A stretch of DNA of 64,000 nt, taken from the NCBI RefSeq assembly GCF_020509005.1, contig NC_063013.1, forward strand, positions 868,001-932,000, given 5' to 3'. Shown piece after piece: positions 10,401 to 21,212 of the stretch. Every line of letters begins with the position of its first letter. Positions within the stretch are counted from its first letter, which is position 1. The notes beneath the pieces are model-generated. The model worked only from the letters and a program-made list of their open reading frames with translations, made no database searches and was not told the DNA's origin. This stretch comes from Fulvia fulva (lineage: Eukaryota; Ascomycota; Dothideomycetes; Mycosphaerellales; Mycosphaerellaceae). A program made the translations under genes and the position numbers.

Positions 10401-13400
10401 GAGGACATCGCTCGTTCGGCTTACCACCAAATGAAGATGCTTACGTGAGCCAATGGGACATCGATATCGGCAAGATCACGGGTGAGATGTCAAGCCGCTT
10501 TGTTCGCGACCTTGCACTGGCTGGCAGAGCTCTCACCTTTACGATCGACGATGCAGAGAATGCTTTGCCTGTGGTATCGCCAGCCGTGGTACTCGATGCC
10601 AGCTTCGTGCAGGTCAAGACTGATATTGTTCGACTCTGGATGCATGTCGGAAAAGACGCTCTGCTATTGGATCTCGAACCCGTCAAGGTCGATGTGGCTG
10701 GCTGGGCCAGTGAGACCTTCTCACAGAGGGTCAATGTGATCGTGCCCCTCTTGACGCTTGCCTGCGTCGATGGTCGCAGTGCATCAAGACACCGCAGCCG
10801 ACGGTATCGCAGAGGCAAAGATGCCGTGAGGACCTACGCTTTCCTGCAGACCGGTGTCTCCCTTGATGTGGTGGGTCGAAGTGCACATTTCGTGCTTGAG
10901 ACTAAGAAGCAGCAGAAGCATTTCAAACTGCATGATCAGAGAACGAATAGATTCCCATTCCTGATCCGGCCAAATATCGAATCAGAAGTACAGCCAGAAG
11001 ACGAGCTCGATTTCGAGCCACCTGCAATCCCGTACCCCTTCCCACCCAAGCCTGTCATCCAGATGGGTGGGAACAACCGGCCCGCGTCGATCAAGTCGTT
11101 GAGAAGCTTTCTCAGTCATTCAGAATTTTCCATCAAATCCTCCTCGTCTTCGTTGTCGGCATCGATCAAGAGCTCTCGAACTATTGGGAGCGCGAAGACA
11201 AGGCCTAGCCTGCTTACCAGAGGTACTGAGGCCACCGACATCAGCGGGACATCAGCTTCCTTCCACAGCTTTGCATCCGATAGACCGAGCTCAGAGGACT
11301 CTGGAGACGGTCAAGGGCGACGCATTCTCCGTACAGATCGTGAGCGCGCCAAATTCGGGTTGCTTTCGTCGACTATGGCATTCTCGAGTCCATACTCTGA
11401 GCCTTACTTTCCCCTCGAGTTGGTAAGGCCAGATGAGACAAACGTCCCAGCATTTCCGGAAGCTGCTGCGAGTGACCTCAATTCAGACACATCGTCTGTC
11501 TCGGAGATGATCACAGATCCTGACATAGATCTTGATGCAGAGCATACCACCGTCATGATCAAAGTCCTGCCAGGCATACGAGCCTATGTTGAGCCAAGCG
11601 TAGCGATCACGGCTTCGAAGTTGATCAAGAAGGTCATGCCCATCATGCCAGAAGAAGTCATGGACTCGTTCCAGATGGACGTCATGGGTACTATACAGGC
11701 GCAGACTGCCTCGAAATTGGCCAAGAGCAACATTGTCGAGATTCAAGCCTCTTTGGCGTCAGCACATTTGCGGATCGTTGCACTGGATGAGTCCAACGAG
11801 CACATTGCGGACCAAGTTGACCTTACGTTGACTGGATTAGAGAATTCCACCAGGATCCGCAACCAGCCGCAACATGATGCAGCGCCTTTGCAGTTCCTGT
11901 CGATGCATGCATTGTTGGAGAGTCTTGAGGTGCAGCTCATCGATAAGATGGATCCAGCTCCTGACAGTCCACCAACCGTACGACTGAGTGTGGATGACGT
12001 CCTCGTGTGGTTGTCGATGGCCAACTCGAATGCTTTCCATCTGTCTTTCCACGATACGAATGTTGCTGTTACCGGGTCTAAAGCCAAATACCTCACGCAG
12101 CTGGCACTCAAGCTGATTCCAATTGTGAAGGATATACAGACTCGATTCGAGGACATCTTTGCAAGTAACGCGCGAAGGTTGCAAACGATGTCGTATGTGA
12201 TGACCTACAACGGCGACACGGTTGGTGATCCACCGTTCATGGGCCGCCTGTTGTACGTGCTTCGAGTGGTGCCTACTCATTTACGAAACACCGATTCGTG
12301 GAAGATACTGGCTCGCTTCCGCTACATACTCATGCATCTACCGCAGGATGCCAAGAACCAGTTAGAAGCAAACGTGAAGGATGCCAAACTCAATATCCCA
12401 GCCGATACTCCAAGAGACGTGCTCGAAAGCTGGACTCAATCCCGCAATTGGGACGTACCATATGTCAACCAGACTGTGGCCTTCCAGAAGCTGCGCGGGG
12501 ATGAGATCACACAGCTCAAAACGACCGAGCAGAAAGAAACAAGCGTCACGTTCAGGTCCGAGTCGCTGCGGGTAGCGATCGAACATGCCAAGGGCAACAG
12601 CGACATTATCCTGGAGGAAACATCTCTGGAACTGGAGAACTCTCCGCCAAGCAGGCCAGAAGGCCTTATGCTGGTGGACGAGAACAAGCGGACCAAGACC
12701 ACTGTGCAGATGCACACCAATACGATCGCCTTGGCACTTGATTGGGGACTGTTCTACGTCGCCGAAGATGTCATATCGCTCGCGGACCAAATCGAGGAAG
12801 TCAAAGCACATCTCGAGAGCCATGGACACACTCCAACTTCGCAGAAACTGGAAGAAGGGCTATTGAGACACGACATTCACGCAGTCGTCTCAATGGGAAC
12901 TGGTAGTATAGCAGTACGCAGCGCCAGCTTGCGTCATGTCTCAAGAGCAGACGGCCTTAAAATGTCCTTCCTCGGCACAACACAGGCCAGTGAAGAGCTA
13001 GGTCAATGCGAGAGCGTGATCGTGAACGTTGATCGTGCAGTCACTGAGCTACATGGAGCTGAATCGCGCATCTGGCAGACGCTGATCACCTCGCCGAGCA
13101 TTTACGTCGATCACCTTACACCAGCGGTTGGCATTGACACGCCAGCGACCGTGACTCTGGCGATCTCGTACGATGACCTCCAAATCGCCATTACCGAGCA
13201 AGTACCTGGTATCCTACATATCGTCGACACCATTATCACAGAAGAGGTGGCTAAGTGCCAGCGACTGGCGGAGATCGTCCAAGCCAACAAGCGAACGAGG
13301 AAACCGTCCATTGTACCGAACAACGGGACTGCCATCTCACGTCCGAGCACAGCTTCTGGTCAAGCACCGAAACTACACGTTGCGGTACTGGCTGGAAATC

Positions 13401-16400
13401 TTGAAATGGAGATATCCCTTTTGTCCACGCTGAGCTACCAACTCAAGGGCACCGCGGCCAGCATCAGAGTCGCGCCAAGCTTGGCAAAAGACCAGGTCTT
13501 CAGCATTGACTTCGACGCTGGTCGTCAGGAGCACTCTTTCCTCAACACGTCTGGAGACGATACGCATACGCAAGGTCTTCTCGATGTGCCTCCCATCAAT
13601 GGCCATGTTGGTCTAGAGTTAGGCCAAGAGGAGACTGCCATATCTGTTGTAACCACGATTGAGAAGGTCCAAGTTGACGCTGGAGCTATCCAGGGACTTG
13701 TTGGCGTCATCATTAGACCGGAAGTGCAAGACATTGTCTCCGCTGTCAAGGTCGGTGTCGACGGCATCAAGGGCCATATCGCGGAAATCTTCCCGGAGGG
13801 GGAGACCGCGCAAAGGCTCGCAGATCCGAAAAAGCGGCAGATCGTGTTCGACACAAGGTTTGCTCTACTTGGCATCCGAGTCTCTGCAAGTACGCCTAGG
13901 GTGGTGGGTAACTCTACAGCAGAAGTCGAGTTCGGCATTGGCCCTCTGCATGCCACGGCCTCAAACAAGGCTATGCCAAAGGAGATCATCCCAGAGGTGC
14001 GTATGCACATACAAGATATCGGCGCCAGTTTGAAGATTAAGGAGCGTGGGAAGCTCCGCCCCTGCGGCAATGCCACCCTGACAGTGAGCCTCCACTTCAA
14101 GAATCTCGCGGGCGAGCAGGGTGCGACTACCCGATCGCTCAAGGTTAGCAGTCACGGGCCTGAAGTCAATGCCTATCCAGAGACGGCATCGACCATCATC
14201 GATGTTATCAACCACCTCCAGGACCGCATCAAGCATCTGGACTTGTCTAAAGAAGTGGAGTACCTGCGACGCATGCGCGACGAAAGGCGGCAGACCGTGG
14301 TCCAGAAGATCAGCGGTAACGATGAATGGACTGAGGATCAAGAATTGCCATTCTCGCCGGAAGATCTGCTTGCGATCAAAACAACCATTGAGCTGACTGA
14401 CATCAAAGCTTGCTGGCTTGTTGATCCTTCATTTGCAGCCAACAAGCGTGCTAGAGTCGATGATCTGGTTCTCTCAATACAAAGCATAGAGTTCACGACT
14501 CGATCTGGAAACGAAGCTCGATTGACGATCAAGGACATGATGTTGCAGCTGGCGAAGAAGGACGGCAAACAGACCCGCTCGCTAAATTCTGGTCTGTTAT
14601 CTGAAATGGGCTTCAGCGTAGGATACTGGAAGGTGGACAACAAGCGTCACGCCGCCATCAGGGCCACTGGCAAACCTTTGGACCTTCGTCTTGAGTCGAG
14701 GTTCATACTTCCTGTCAATGCTCTACAGAAGTCTATCGAGATGGCCATTGACGATGCGAGGAAGGGCACCGCCACTTGGGAGAGCACTCCGACCTCATCG
14801 GGAGCTCCTAGGTCTTCCACGACCATGTTTGACAACAAGCATCTTGGTTCGCTTCTCGTTGAAGCTGACTTCGCTGGAGCGCAAGTGTACATGCAAGGCT
14901 CTATGCCGAAGGACCGCGACTTGTCGACAGTCGCGGCTGCTTCACAGCTAAAGTATGGAGCTCGGCATGGGCGATATGGACAGTTCGCTGGCGATGGCGA
15001 ATTACTGCATACCACATTGACAGCACCAGGGATTGCTTTCAAGCTTGAGTACAACTCCTTGAAACAGCAGCCTACTATCAACGCCGAGCTCATGATTGAT
15101 GCATCGTCAAATATGCTGCTACCGAACGTGGTGCCCCTAGTACAGGAAGTCTCGAACAGTGTCAAGGAGCTGGTGCGCGATAAGAAGCCAGCTAATGCGC
15201 CGATTAAGCAGGTGCATGTTTCTGAGGTAGACAAACCTGCACAAAAGTTCTTCGACACCGGCGACGACTCCATAATCGACGTCACGCCAGCTAAGATCTT
15301 TGGCAAGACGAAGTTTGACTTGGGCTTCCGCATCGCGAAGCAAGAGTTTGGTTTGAGCTGTCAGCCTATAGCAAGGGTCGATGCAAAGGCTTCTCTCGAA
15401 GACTTTTACGTGACCATGAACACCATCGACTCGGATGAACATGGCCACTTCTTTGCAACGTCTGCAGTACTTACTGGGTTGAAAGCCCAGGTCAAGCATG
15501 TCTACTCGAGGGAGCCGACCTTCAGCTACGATATGGAGTCAATTGTGCTCTCAGCCATGAACAACAAGCACCTGAGCGGGCAGTCTGGTATATCAGCGAT
15601 CTTGAACGTCAATCCTACACGGATCGTCATCAACGGCAAGCAATTTCAGGATCTGCTGCTGTTCAGGGAGATCTGGCTGCCACCTGAGATCAGGAATGCT
15701 GCTGCGGAAGGCGGCCCTTCTTCTGCAAAGCCGGCTGCTTCGAGGGCCGATGAGTTCCTTGTTCAGAAGTATCAGACTGTGGCTGCAGCTGCAGCGTTTC
15801 CTTGGAATGCCACTGTCTCCATCGCGAGGCTATCTGTCGATGTCGACCTAGGCCAGAGTATTGGCAAGTCATCGTTCACCATGACGAACCTGTGGGCATC
15901 CCAGGCGAAGACATCGAACTGGGAGCAGAACTTATGTATTGGCCTCGACGAGATGGCGGTTAACAGCACAGGCAGAATGAGTGGCTTCATTCAACTTGCA
16001 AAGCTTGGTATTCGGACTTCCATCAGGTGGCCAGAAGAAAACAGTGAAGCGACAATGCAGAAGACGCCACTGATACAAGCTTCCATCGGCTTTGACAAGC
16101 TCCTGGCTAAAGCTGCGTTCGACTACCAAGCTTTCGCCTTTGGTGACATTGAGGGCTTCGACTTCCTCATGTACAACGTTCGAGATGCGCACGGCAAGTC
16201 CGATAGACTTGTGGCTGTACTGGACTGCGAGAAAGCGTATGTGTTCTGCACGTCGACTAGCGCTGCGCAAGCTGTTGGTCTGTACCAAGCTTTTGACCGC
16301 CTCATACAGGAGAAGCAGTCGGCTTATGTGCAGTCACTGCGAGACATCGAAAAGCATGTACGCCGCGAGAGCACAATCGTGCCGACGAGATTCGGGCCAA

Positions 16401-17284
16401 TGATTCCTGACTCGCCGGTACTGGAGAAGAAGAGCAAGGACAGCCCGATCCGACTTCACACAGATGTCGTGGTCACTGTGGGCGCCATCTGCTTTGGCGT
16501 GTACCCAAGTACATTCTTCGACAGCCAGATGCTCAAGCTCGAAGCGAACAATATTCAAGCTCGCTTCGCTGCCGGACTGGAACGAGGTAGGGTGACCAGC
16601 GGTCTTGGGATGACACTCGGTCAACTCCAAGTCGGTCTATCGTCGGTCAGACGCATCACCGCCGTTCCCAAAGCTCTCGAAGTTACAGTCGATGAAGTTA
16701 TCAACAGTGCCTTGAATGCCAAGGGTGGCACGATCCTGCGCGTTCCAAAGGTCATTGCATCCATGCAGTCCTGGCAGACACCTCAGTCCAACGAAGTGGA
16801 CTACATCTTCAAATCCCTCTTCGACGGCAAGATCGACGTAGGCTGGAACCTCTCCCGCATAGACTTCATCAAGAACATGTGGCTTTCCGGCTCCAAAGCT
16901 CTCGCCTCCCGCCTAGATCGCAAATCCCTCCCCGAGTCCGCCGTGAAGATCCGGGCAGGTCCTGATCCTGACCAGCCTGCCTCTCCACCCAAAGCCACGT
17001 CGTCGTCCTCCTCCGAAGAGGACACGGGAGCGTCCAACCAGCAAGAGAAGATCACAGCGGAGATTAACCTCCCTCAATCTCGGTATGAGTACCACGCGCT
17101 CGAGCCGCCGATCATTGAGACGCCGCAGCTGAGAGATATGGGAGAGGCTACGCCGCCGTTGGAGTGGATTGGGTTGCACAGGGATCGGTTGCCGAATGTT
17201 ACGCATCAGATTTTGATTGTGAGTCTGCTGGAGGTGTGTAAGGAGGTGGAGGATGCGTATGGGAAGATATTGGGGTCGAGGTGA
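7448..17284 (+). CDS. CSF1: Csf1-family bridge-like lipid transfer protein (BLTP1/Tweek homologue)
   Basis: One uninterrupted frame of 3278 codons, close to the length of other filamentous-fungal Csf1 proteins. The N-terminus has a membrane anchor (about residues 22-44, VLVIGILSLFFLFYF) followed by the family signature around LLGGRIFFKKIRYHAHN and ITWRYWLR. A second landmark, FFWDMPGPVP, lies near residue 442. The rest is the long, mostly beta, repetitive body expected of a lipid channel. Low-complexity Ser-rich inserts occur near residues 120-160 and 1215-1300. In yeast, Csf1 is an ER-anchored bridge protein supplying lipid, linked to GPI-anchor synthesis and growth in the cold. Its human relative is BLTP1 (KIAA1109). 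The start is fixed by the conserved N-terminus. Fmp27/Hobbit was considered, but the N-terminal signature fits Csf1 better. Confidence 0.85.
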   Translation: MTSLRAQPLNAEHEFNWVFDLEVLVIGILSLFFLFYFNRLFATVVSCAIRLYVFRYYKAWIDISALQISLLGGRIFFKKIRYHAHNVTVHVYEGHITWRYWLRAVKDAEVFQDEDAASIGRARSSSTSTGDEQSDVREKEKEKSRARSGSVGKEERATTKPKKELPCRISVRVAGVEAFIYNRSPVYDAVVEATMGKATQASKDATDSEASPRPETAESFESTQDGVEPTRTTTYNTTASTNAAGVEKANIPSFLRIFPIKVECKKAAAALGNESTKNIIVAKTEKGGGTFDAGHAGPLDIWQILMNFEVEDVVVQMKPNRDYKEQQLDQAQRVLREMELEEPQPSRPIRDTCSKILSLCSRLRGAIQRPRSARDSLRTASVRSKSVAGTTHAPLDQLPGQQQWHGLMRYLDDGEINEHEEWSPIEYAKASELVNVPKVTMRFFWDMPGPVPDTLSDGDHLQGPMYEDDINGAAPPAYGMDLGVYGGVVVYGPWADRQRLNLQPIFVPATYVDAIPAKSLKPGELRVCTVFQIKVIVEDDVVLRVPTREESKDAKWKGRADKANPDDPNQQDAVKDEGKHWKKHKHRKRSKAKQGTAAVDARPYGWLDVTVKKDSVVNFNMDMYPRATGYRNTLDLDVKGVEMSSSVNHGLLWRSGPVILDADISQPCSWNSLRKWPFNIVVNDLELFILRDHLFLIIDIVNDWASGAPSEFYTFVPYKYDLDITFNSFCMYLNVNDANIINDPADFDRNDFLTLEGKLHAVLGIPMEHYRPKRNQISFDVLASDMKMRMISPPKSTFHAFVEDKVMATLPKLTLNGSFNGNQEVQVGNVDVLRMDIVGTGLNLKAFGFFVRQLVMVKENYFGDYMHFKTLEEFQGASDDLQEANVKTASFPKPTSINELDVVLCIVAEDATVMLPTNLYSCKEFVRAELPRADLDLRIVSYYLDMGLQLSPVSLLTGTSPDDEDDAPLDTDSSTQFYCSHVELRGHRSFGLPPNEDAYVSQWDIDIGKITGEMSSRFVRDLALAGRALTFTIDDAENALPVVSPAVVLDASFVQVKTDIVRLWMHVGKDALLLDLEPVKVDVAGWASETFSQRVNVIVPLLTLACVDGRSASRHRSRRYRRGKDAVRTYAFLQTGVSLDVVGRSAHFVLETKKQQKHFKLHDQRTNRFPFLIRPNIESEVQPEDELDFEPPAIPYPFPPKPVIQMGGNNRPASIKSLRSFLSHSEFSIKSSSSSLSASIKSSRTIGSAKTRPSLLTRGTEATDISGTSASFHSFASDRPSSEDSGDGQGRRILRTDRERAKFGLLSSTMAFSSPYSEPYFPLELVRPDETNVPAFPEAAASDLNSDTSSVSEMITDPDIDLDAEHTTVMIKVLPGIRAYVEPSVAITASKLIKKVMPIMPEEVMDSFQMDVMGTIQAQTASKLAKSNIVEIQASLASAHLRIVALDESNEHIADQVDLTLTGLENSTRIRNQPQHDAAPLQFLSMHALLESLEVQLIDKMDPAPDSPPTVRLSVDDVLVWLSMANSNAFHLSFHDTNVAVTGSKAKYLTQLALKLIPIVKDIQTRFEDIFASNARRLQTMSYVMTYNGDTVGDPPFMGRLLYVLRVVPTHLRNTDSWKILARFRYILMHLPQDAKNQLEANVKDAKLNIPADTPRDVLESWTQSRNWDVPYVNQTVAFQKLRGDEITQLKTTEQKETSVTFRSESLRVAIEHAKGNSDIILEETSLELENSPPSRPEGLMLVDENKRTKTTVQMHTNTIALALDWGLFYVAEDVISLADQIEEVKAHLESHGHTPTSQKLEEGLLRHDIHAVVSMGTGSIAVRSASLRHVSRADGLKMSFLGTTQASEELGQCESVIVNVDRAVTELHGAESRIWQTLITSPSIYVDHLTPAVGIDTPATVTLAISYDDLQIAITEQVPGILHIVDTIITEEVAKCQRLAEIVQANKRTRKPSIVPNNGTAISRPSTASGQAPKLHVAVLAGNLEMEISLLSTLSYQLKGTAASIRVAPSLAKDQVFSIDFDAGRQEHSFLNTSGDDTHTQGLLDVPPINGHVGLELGQEETAISVVTTIEKVQVDAGAIQGLVGVIIRPEVQDIVSAVKVGVDGIKGHIAEIFPEGETAQRLADPKKRQIVFDTRFALLGIRVSASTPRVVGNSTAEVEFGIGPLHATASNKAMPKEIIPEVRMHIQDIGASLKIKERGKLRPCGNATLTVSLHFKNLAGEQGATTRSLKVSSHGPEVNAYPETASTIIDVINHLQDRIKHLDLSKEVEYLRRMRDERRQTVVQKISGNDEWTEDQELPFSPEDLLAIKTTIELTDIKACWLVDPSFAANKRARVDDLVLSIQSIEFTTRSGNEARLTIKDMMLQLAKKDGKQTRSLNSGLLSEMGFSVGYWKVDNKRHAAIRATGKPLDLRLESRFILPVNALQKSIEMAIDDARKGTATWESTPTSSGAPRSSTTMFDNKHLGSLLVEADFAGAQVYMQGSMPKDRDLSTVAAASQLKYGARHGRYGQFAGDGELLHTTLTAPGIAFKLEYNSLKQQPTINAELMIDASSNMLLPNVVPLVQEVSNSVKELVRDKKPANAPIKQVHVSEVDKPAQKFFDTGDDSIIDVTPAKIFGKTKFDLGFRIAKQEFGLSCQPIARVDAKASLEDFYVTMNTIDSDEHGHFFATSAVLTGLKAQVKHVYSREPTFSYDMESIVLSAMNNKHLSGQSGISAILNVNPTRIVINGKQFQDLLLFREIWLPPEIRNAAAEGGPSSAKPAASRADEFLVQKYQTVAAAAAFPWNATVSIARLSVDVDLGQSIGKSSFTMTNLWASQAKTSNWEQNLCIGLDEMAVNSTGRMSGFIQLAKLGIRTSIRWPEENSEATMQKTPLIQASIGFDKLLAKAAFDYQAFAFGDIEGFDFLMYNVRDAHGKSDRLVAVLDCEKAYVFCTSTSAAQAVGLYQAFDRLIQEKQSAYVQSLRDIEKHVRRESTIVPTRFGPMIPDSPVLEKKSKDSPIRLHTDVVVTVGAICFGVYPSTFFDSQMLKLEANNIQARFAAGLERGRVTSGLGMTLGQLQVGLSSVRRITAVPKALEVTVDEVINSALNAKGGTILRVPKVIASMQSWQTPQSNEVDYIFKSLFDGKIDVGWNLSRIDFIKNMWLSGSKALASRLDRKSLPESAVKIRAGPDPDQPASPPKATSSSSSEEDTGASNQQEKITAEINLPQSRYEYHALEPPIIETPQLRDMGEATPPLEWIGLHRDRLPNVTHQILIVSLLEVCKEVEDAYGKILGSR

Positions 17285-18047
17285 GGGGTTGGTGGAGGAG
17301 ATGAGTTGAGATGAAGTGTTTTCTTGAATGGGGACCAAGGATGCCCTTGCAGCGTTTCCAGCGAGGGGTATGGAGTTTGGTACTTGTGGATGTGGTATGG
17401 GTTATCACAGAACGTAGCAGCGAATGCATATTGTACAGCATACTTCATGACAGAATACATTGACTTCCACAATGAGCATTCAAGGATCGTAAGATACAAA
17501 ATGCTGGACCAAGCCGGATCATCATCAGGCCGTCCTCCGAGGAAAATAGCTTTGCACGTGCTTGATGCTTGACTCATGACTCACTGAACGGCGGTACTGT
17601 TTTGAGACGCAGTGCGACCAGGCCAACGTATCATGGCATTGCGATCGAAGGCAGTGCTGCTGGTGTAGCCCTGTGAGTCGATCTGTAATGCGGTATTTCG
17701 TGCAGTAAGTCCGTGAGAGTGGCGCGGGATCACGGGAGCACGGTCCAAGTCGCAGGGATCAGGCGGGGCGACTCTTCCCACTAAGCGCAGAATTGATCAG
17801 AGATACTCTCGCAGGACACCGCTCGCTCTCTCTTCCCTCCTCCACCCACACACGCCCTGACAGGTATATCACCACCACTCCCCCGCCGCAGCCACTGCGG
17901 CCACCCACTGAGACCGCATCACAGGCAGACAAATACATCGAGGACAAGTGCCAGCGAGCGCTTGCGGGGTACATTGAGACCTCACACCAGAACCCTTTTC
18001 TCAAGACCGAAACGAGTGCCAGGGAGCACTCCCCCGTCTGATTCAAG
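17285..18047. promoter_or_regulatory. Intergenic: CSF1 3' end and EF2 promoter/leader
   Basis: No gene is seen. The 200 bp before the EF2 start are pyrimidine-rich (for example CTCTCTCTTCCCTCCTCC near 17827), a common feature of strongly expressed fungal ribosomal and translation genes. The first EF2 intron sits directly after the fifth codon. Confidence 0.5.
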
Positions 18048-20705
18048 ATGGTCAACTTCACGTGAGTCGACATGGAAACACGAGAGCATACCACAGCGCA
18101 ATGGCAATGGCTGACAATCATCCCACAGCGTGGAGGAGATCCGCCAGCTCATGGACAGGCCCAAGAACATCCGTAACATGTCCGTCATTGCCCACGTCGA
18201 CCACGGCAAGTCCACCCTTACCGACTCCCTCGTCCAGCGCGCTGGTATCATCTCAGCCAAGAACGCCGGTAGCGCGCGATTCACGGATACCAGAGCAGAT
18301 GAACAAGAGCGTGGTGTCACCATCAAGTCGACTGCCATCTCTCTGTACGGTCAGCTCATCGACGACGAGGACCTCAAGGACCTCCCAAAGGTCGACGCTA
18401 CCGAGGAAAACCACTTCTTGATCAACTTGATTGACTCGCCAGGTCACGTTGACTTCTCATCTGAGGTCACCGCTGCTCTCCGTGTCACTGACGGTGCTCT
18501 CGTTGTCGTCGACACCATCGAAGGTGTGTGCGTGCAGACCGAGACTGTGCTCCGTCAGGCTCTCGGTGAGCGTATTCGTCCAGTTGTCATCATCAACAAG
18601 GTCGATCGCGCTCTTCTCGAGCTTCAGCTCAGCAAGGAGGATCTGTTCCAGAACTTCTCCCGTGTCATCGAGTCCGTCAACGTCGTCATCTCGACTTACT
18701 ACGACAAGGCTCTTGGTGACTGCCAGGTCTACCCAGACAAGGGCACGATCGCCTTTGGTTCCGGTCTCCACGGCTGGGCCTTCACCGTCCGCCAGTTCGC
18801 CACTCGTTACTCCAAGAAGTTCGGTGTCGACAAGGTCAAGATGATGGAGCGTCTCTGGGTGAGTTGCACGACATGATGACACACACATTTGAGCGAGACT
18901 GACAGTAGCAGGGTGACTCTTTCTTCAACCCAAAGACCAAGAAGTGGACCAAGGTTGGCACACACGAGGGCAAGGACCTCGAGCGTGCTTTCAACCAGTT
19001 CTGTTTGGACCCGATTTTCCGCATCTTCGACAACATCATGAACTTCAAGAAGGACCAGATCCCAACTCTCCTCGAGAAGCTTGAGATCAAGCTCGCCAAC
19101 GACGAGAAGGACCTCGAGGGCAAGCAGCTCCTCAAGGTTGTCATGCGCAAGTTCTTGCCAGCCGCCGATGCCCTCATGGAGATGATGATTCTCCACCTTC
19201 CATCTCCAGCGACTGCCCAGAGATACCGTATGGAGACTCTTTACGAGGGTCCACCAGATGACGAGTCTGCCATTGGTATCCGGGACTGCGACCCCAAGGG
19301 ACCTCTCATGCTTTACGTCTCCAAGATGGTGCCGACCTCTGATAAGGGTCGTTTCTACGCTTTCGGTCGTGTCTTCTCTGGTACTGCCCGCTCTGGTCTC
19401 AAGGTCCGCATCCAGGGACCAAACTACGTTCCAGGCAAGAAGGAGGACATGTTCATCAAGGCCATCCAGCGTACCATTCTCATGATGGGTCGTTACACTG
19501 ACCCAATTGAGGATGTGCCAGCCGGTAACATTCTTGGTCTTGTCGGTATCGACCAGTTCTTGCTCAAGTCTGGTACCCTTACCACCTCCGAGACTTCGCA
19601 CAACCTGAAGGTCATGAAGTTCTCCGTGTCTCCTGTCGTGCAGCGATCCGTCGAGGTCAAGAACGCCAACGATCTTCCAAAGCTTGTCGAAGGTCTCAAG
19701 CGTCTGTCCAAGTCGGATCCTTGCGTCCTTACCTACATCTCCGAGTCCGGTGAGCACGTCGTTGCTGGTGCCGGTGAGCTCCATCTCGAGATCTGCTTGA
19801 AGGATCTTGAGGAGGACCACGCTGGCGTGCCACTCCGCGTCTCCGACCCAGTCGTCCAGTACCGTGAGACTGTCGCTGGCGACTCGAGCATGACTGCGCT
19901 CTCCAAGTCGCCAAACAAGCACAACCGTATCTACGTTATCGCGACTCCTCTCGCTGAGGAGGTTGCCAAGGACATTGAGTCCGGCAAGATCGGTCCCCGT
20001 GACGATTTCAAGGCTCGCGCCCGTATCCTTGCCGACGACCACGGTTGGGATGTCACTGACGCACGTAAGATCTGGTGTTTCGGCCCAGACACCAACGGCG
20101 CCAACTTGCTCGTCGACCAGACCAAGGCCGTGCAGTACCTCAACGAAATCAAGGATTCCGTTGTCTCTGGTTTCCAGTGGGCAACCAAGGAAGGTCCAGT
20201 CGCCGAGGAGCCAATGCGAAACGTGCGCTTCAACATCATGGATGTCACCCTCCACACCGATGCCATTCACCGTGGTGGTGGTCAGATCATCCCAACGACC
20301 CGTCGTGTGCTCTACGCCGCCACTCTTCTGGCCGACCCAGGTCTTCTCGAGCCAGTCTTCTTGGTCGAGATCCAGGTTCCAGAGCAGGCTATGGGTGGTA
20401 TCTACGGTGTGCTCACCCGCCGAAGAGGTCACGTTTTCGAGGAGGCACAGCGTCCAGGTACCCCACTCTTCAACGTCAAGGCATACCTCCCTGTCAACGA
20501 GTCCTTCGGTTTCAACGCAGATCTCCGCTCCAACACATCCGGACAGGCTTTCCCACAGTCAGTGTTCGACCACTGGCAGATCCTCCCAGGTGGCTCCGTC
20601 CTCAACAAGGAATGTCCACCAGGAAAGATTGTCGAGGATATGCGCAAGCGCAAGGGTCTCAAGCCAGATGTTCCAGGCTACGAGAACTACTACGACAAGT
20701 TGTAA
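18048..20705 (+). CDS. EFT2: Elongation factor 2 (eEF2)
   Basis: Three exons: 18048-18061, 18129-18858 and 18912-20705, with GT-AG introns of 67 and 53 bp, giving 845 residues. The first exon encodes only M-V-N-F-T, as in many fungal EF2 genes. The G1 motif AHVDHGKST, the DSPGHVDF motif and INKVDRAL identify the translocation GTPase that moves tRNA and mRNA on the ribosome. Near the C-terminus the diphthamide loop reads [13 protein letters not shown], with the His that is modified in eukaryotes and is the target of diphtheria-type toxins. Codon use is strongly biased (C-ending), consistent with very high expression. The bias also leaves a long meaningless open frame on the opposite strand. 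Confidence 0.97.
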
Positions 20706-21212
20706 ACAGCATACCGATGCGAGTGCTGTTGGAGAGATTCACAAAAGGGTGTCGAGCATTTGCGGGCGTCTACTGCAGCTGATGTTTCAGTTTCGCTGCG
20801 CGCCGAATGATACACCACTAGACAGAAGTGGTCTCGTGCCACTTGTTATGAAATGACAAGGAGCGAGGAATGGGGTGGATATGAGCATGACTTTCATTTG
20901 TTTTCCGATTTGCTGTTGGTTGTCTGAAGAAAGATAGATCGCCAAAAGCACGAACGGTTCCAAGAACTATTTTTTCTTTTCTTTCTTCTCGTTACAAAAC
21001 TTCTCGCGGTTTATTGCAATCAGACCCAACACCAACTTAGCCTAGGACAGAAAACCCAAGACATGAACGAAACGCTCTTCAGAGAACGCCGACCTCTCAT
21101 GCCATCAGCAAACACAATATCGCCGCGATCGTAAGTGCAATCAAGCACCGAGTCAAGCACGACAGATCTTCTCATCTCACCTCTTCTCTCCTTCGCCTCC
21201 CGGACAAGCATT
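20706..21212. other. Convergent 3' region of EF2 and the tail-anchored protein gene
   Basis: About 500 bp between two convergent stop codons. T-rich tracts near 20965-20985 could serve 3'-end formation of either gene. No coding potential is recognised. Confidence 0.5.

Noticed and set aside
7448..17284. Assignment of the giant protein to Fmp27/Hobbit
   Set aside because: The N-terminal signature (GGRIFFKKIRYHAHN, ITWRYWLR) and FFWDMPGPVP fit Csf1 better than Fmp27.
18807..20432. Open frame of 541 codons on the strand opposite EF2
   Set aside because: It is fully antisense to a highly biased gene. C-ending codons suppress stops in this antisense frame, and the translation has no recognisable domain.
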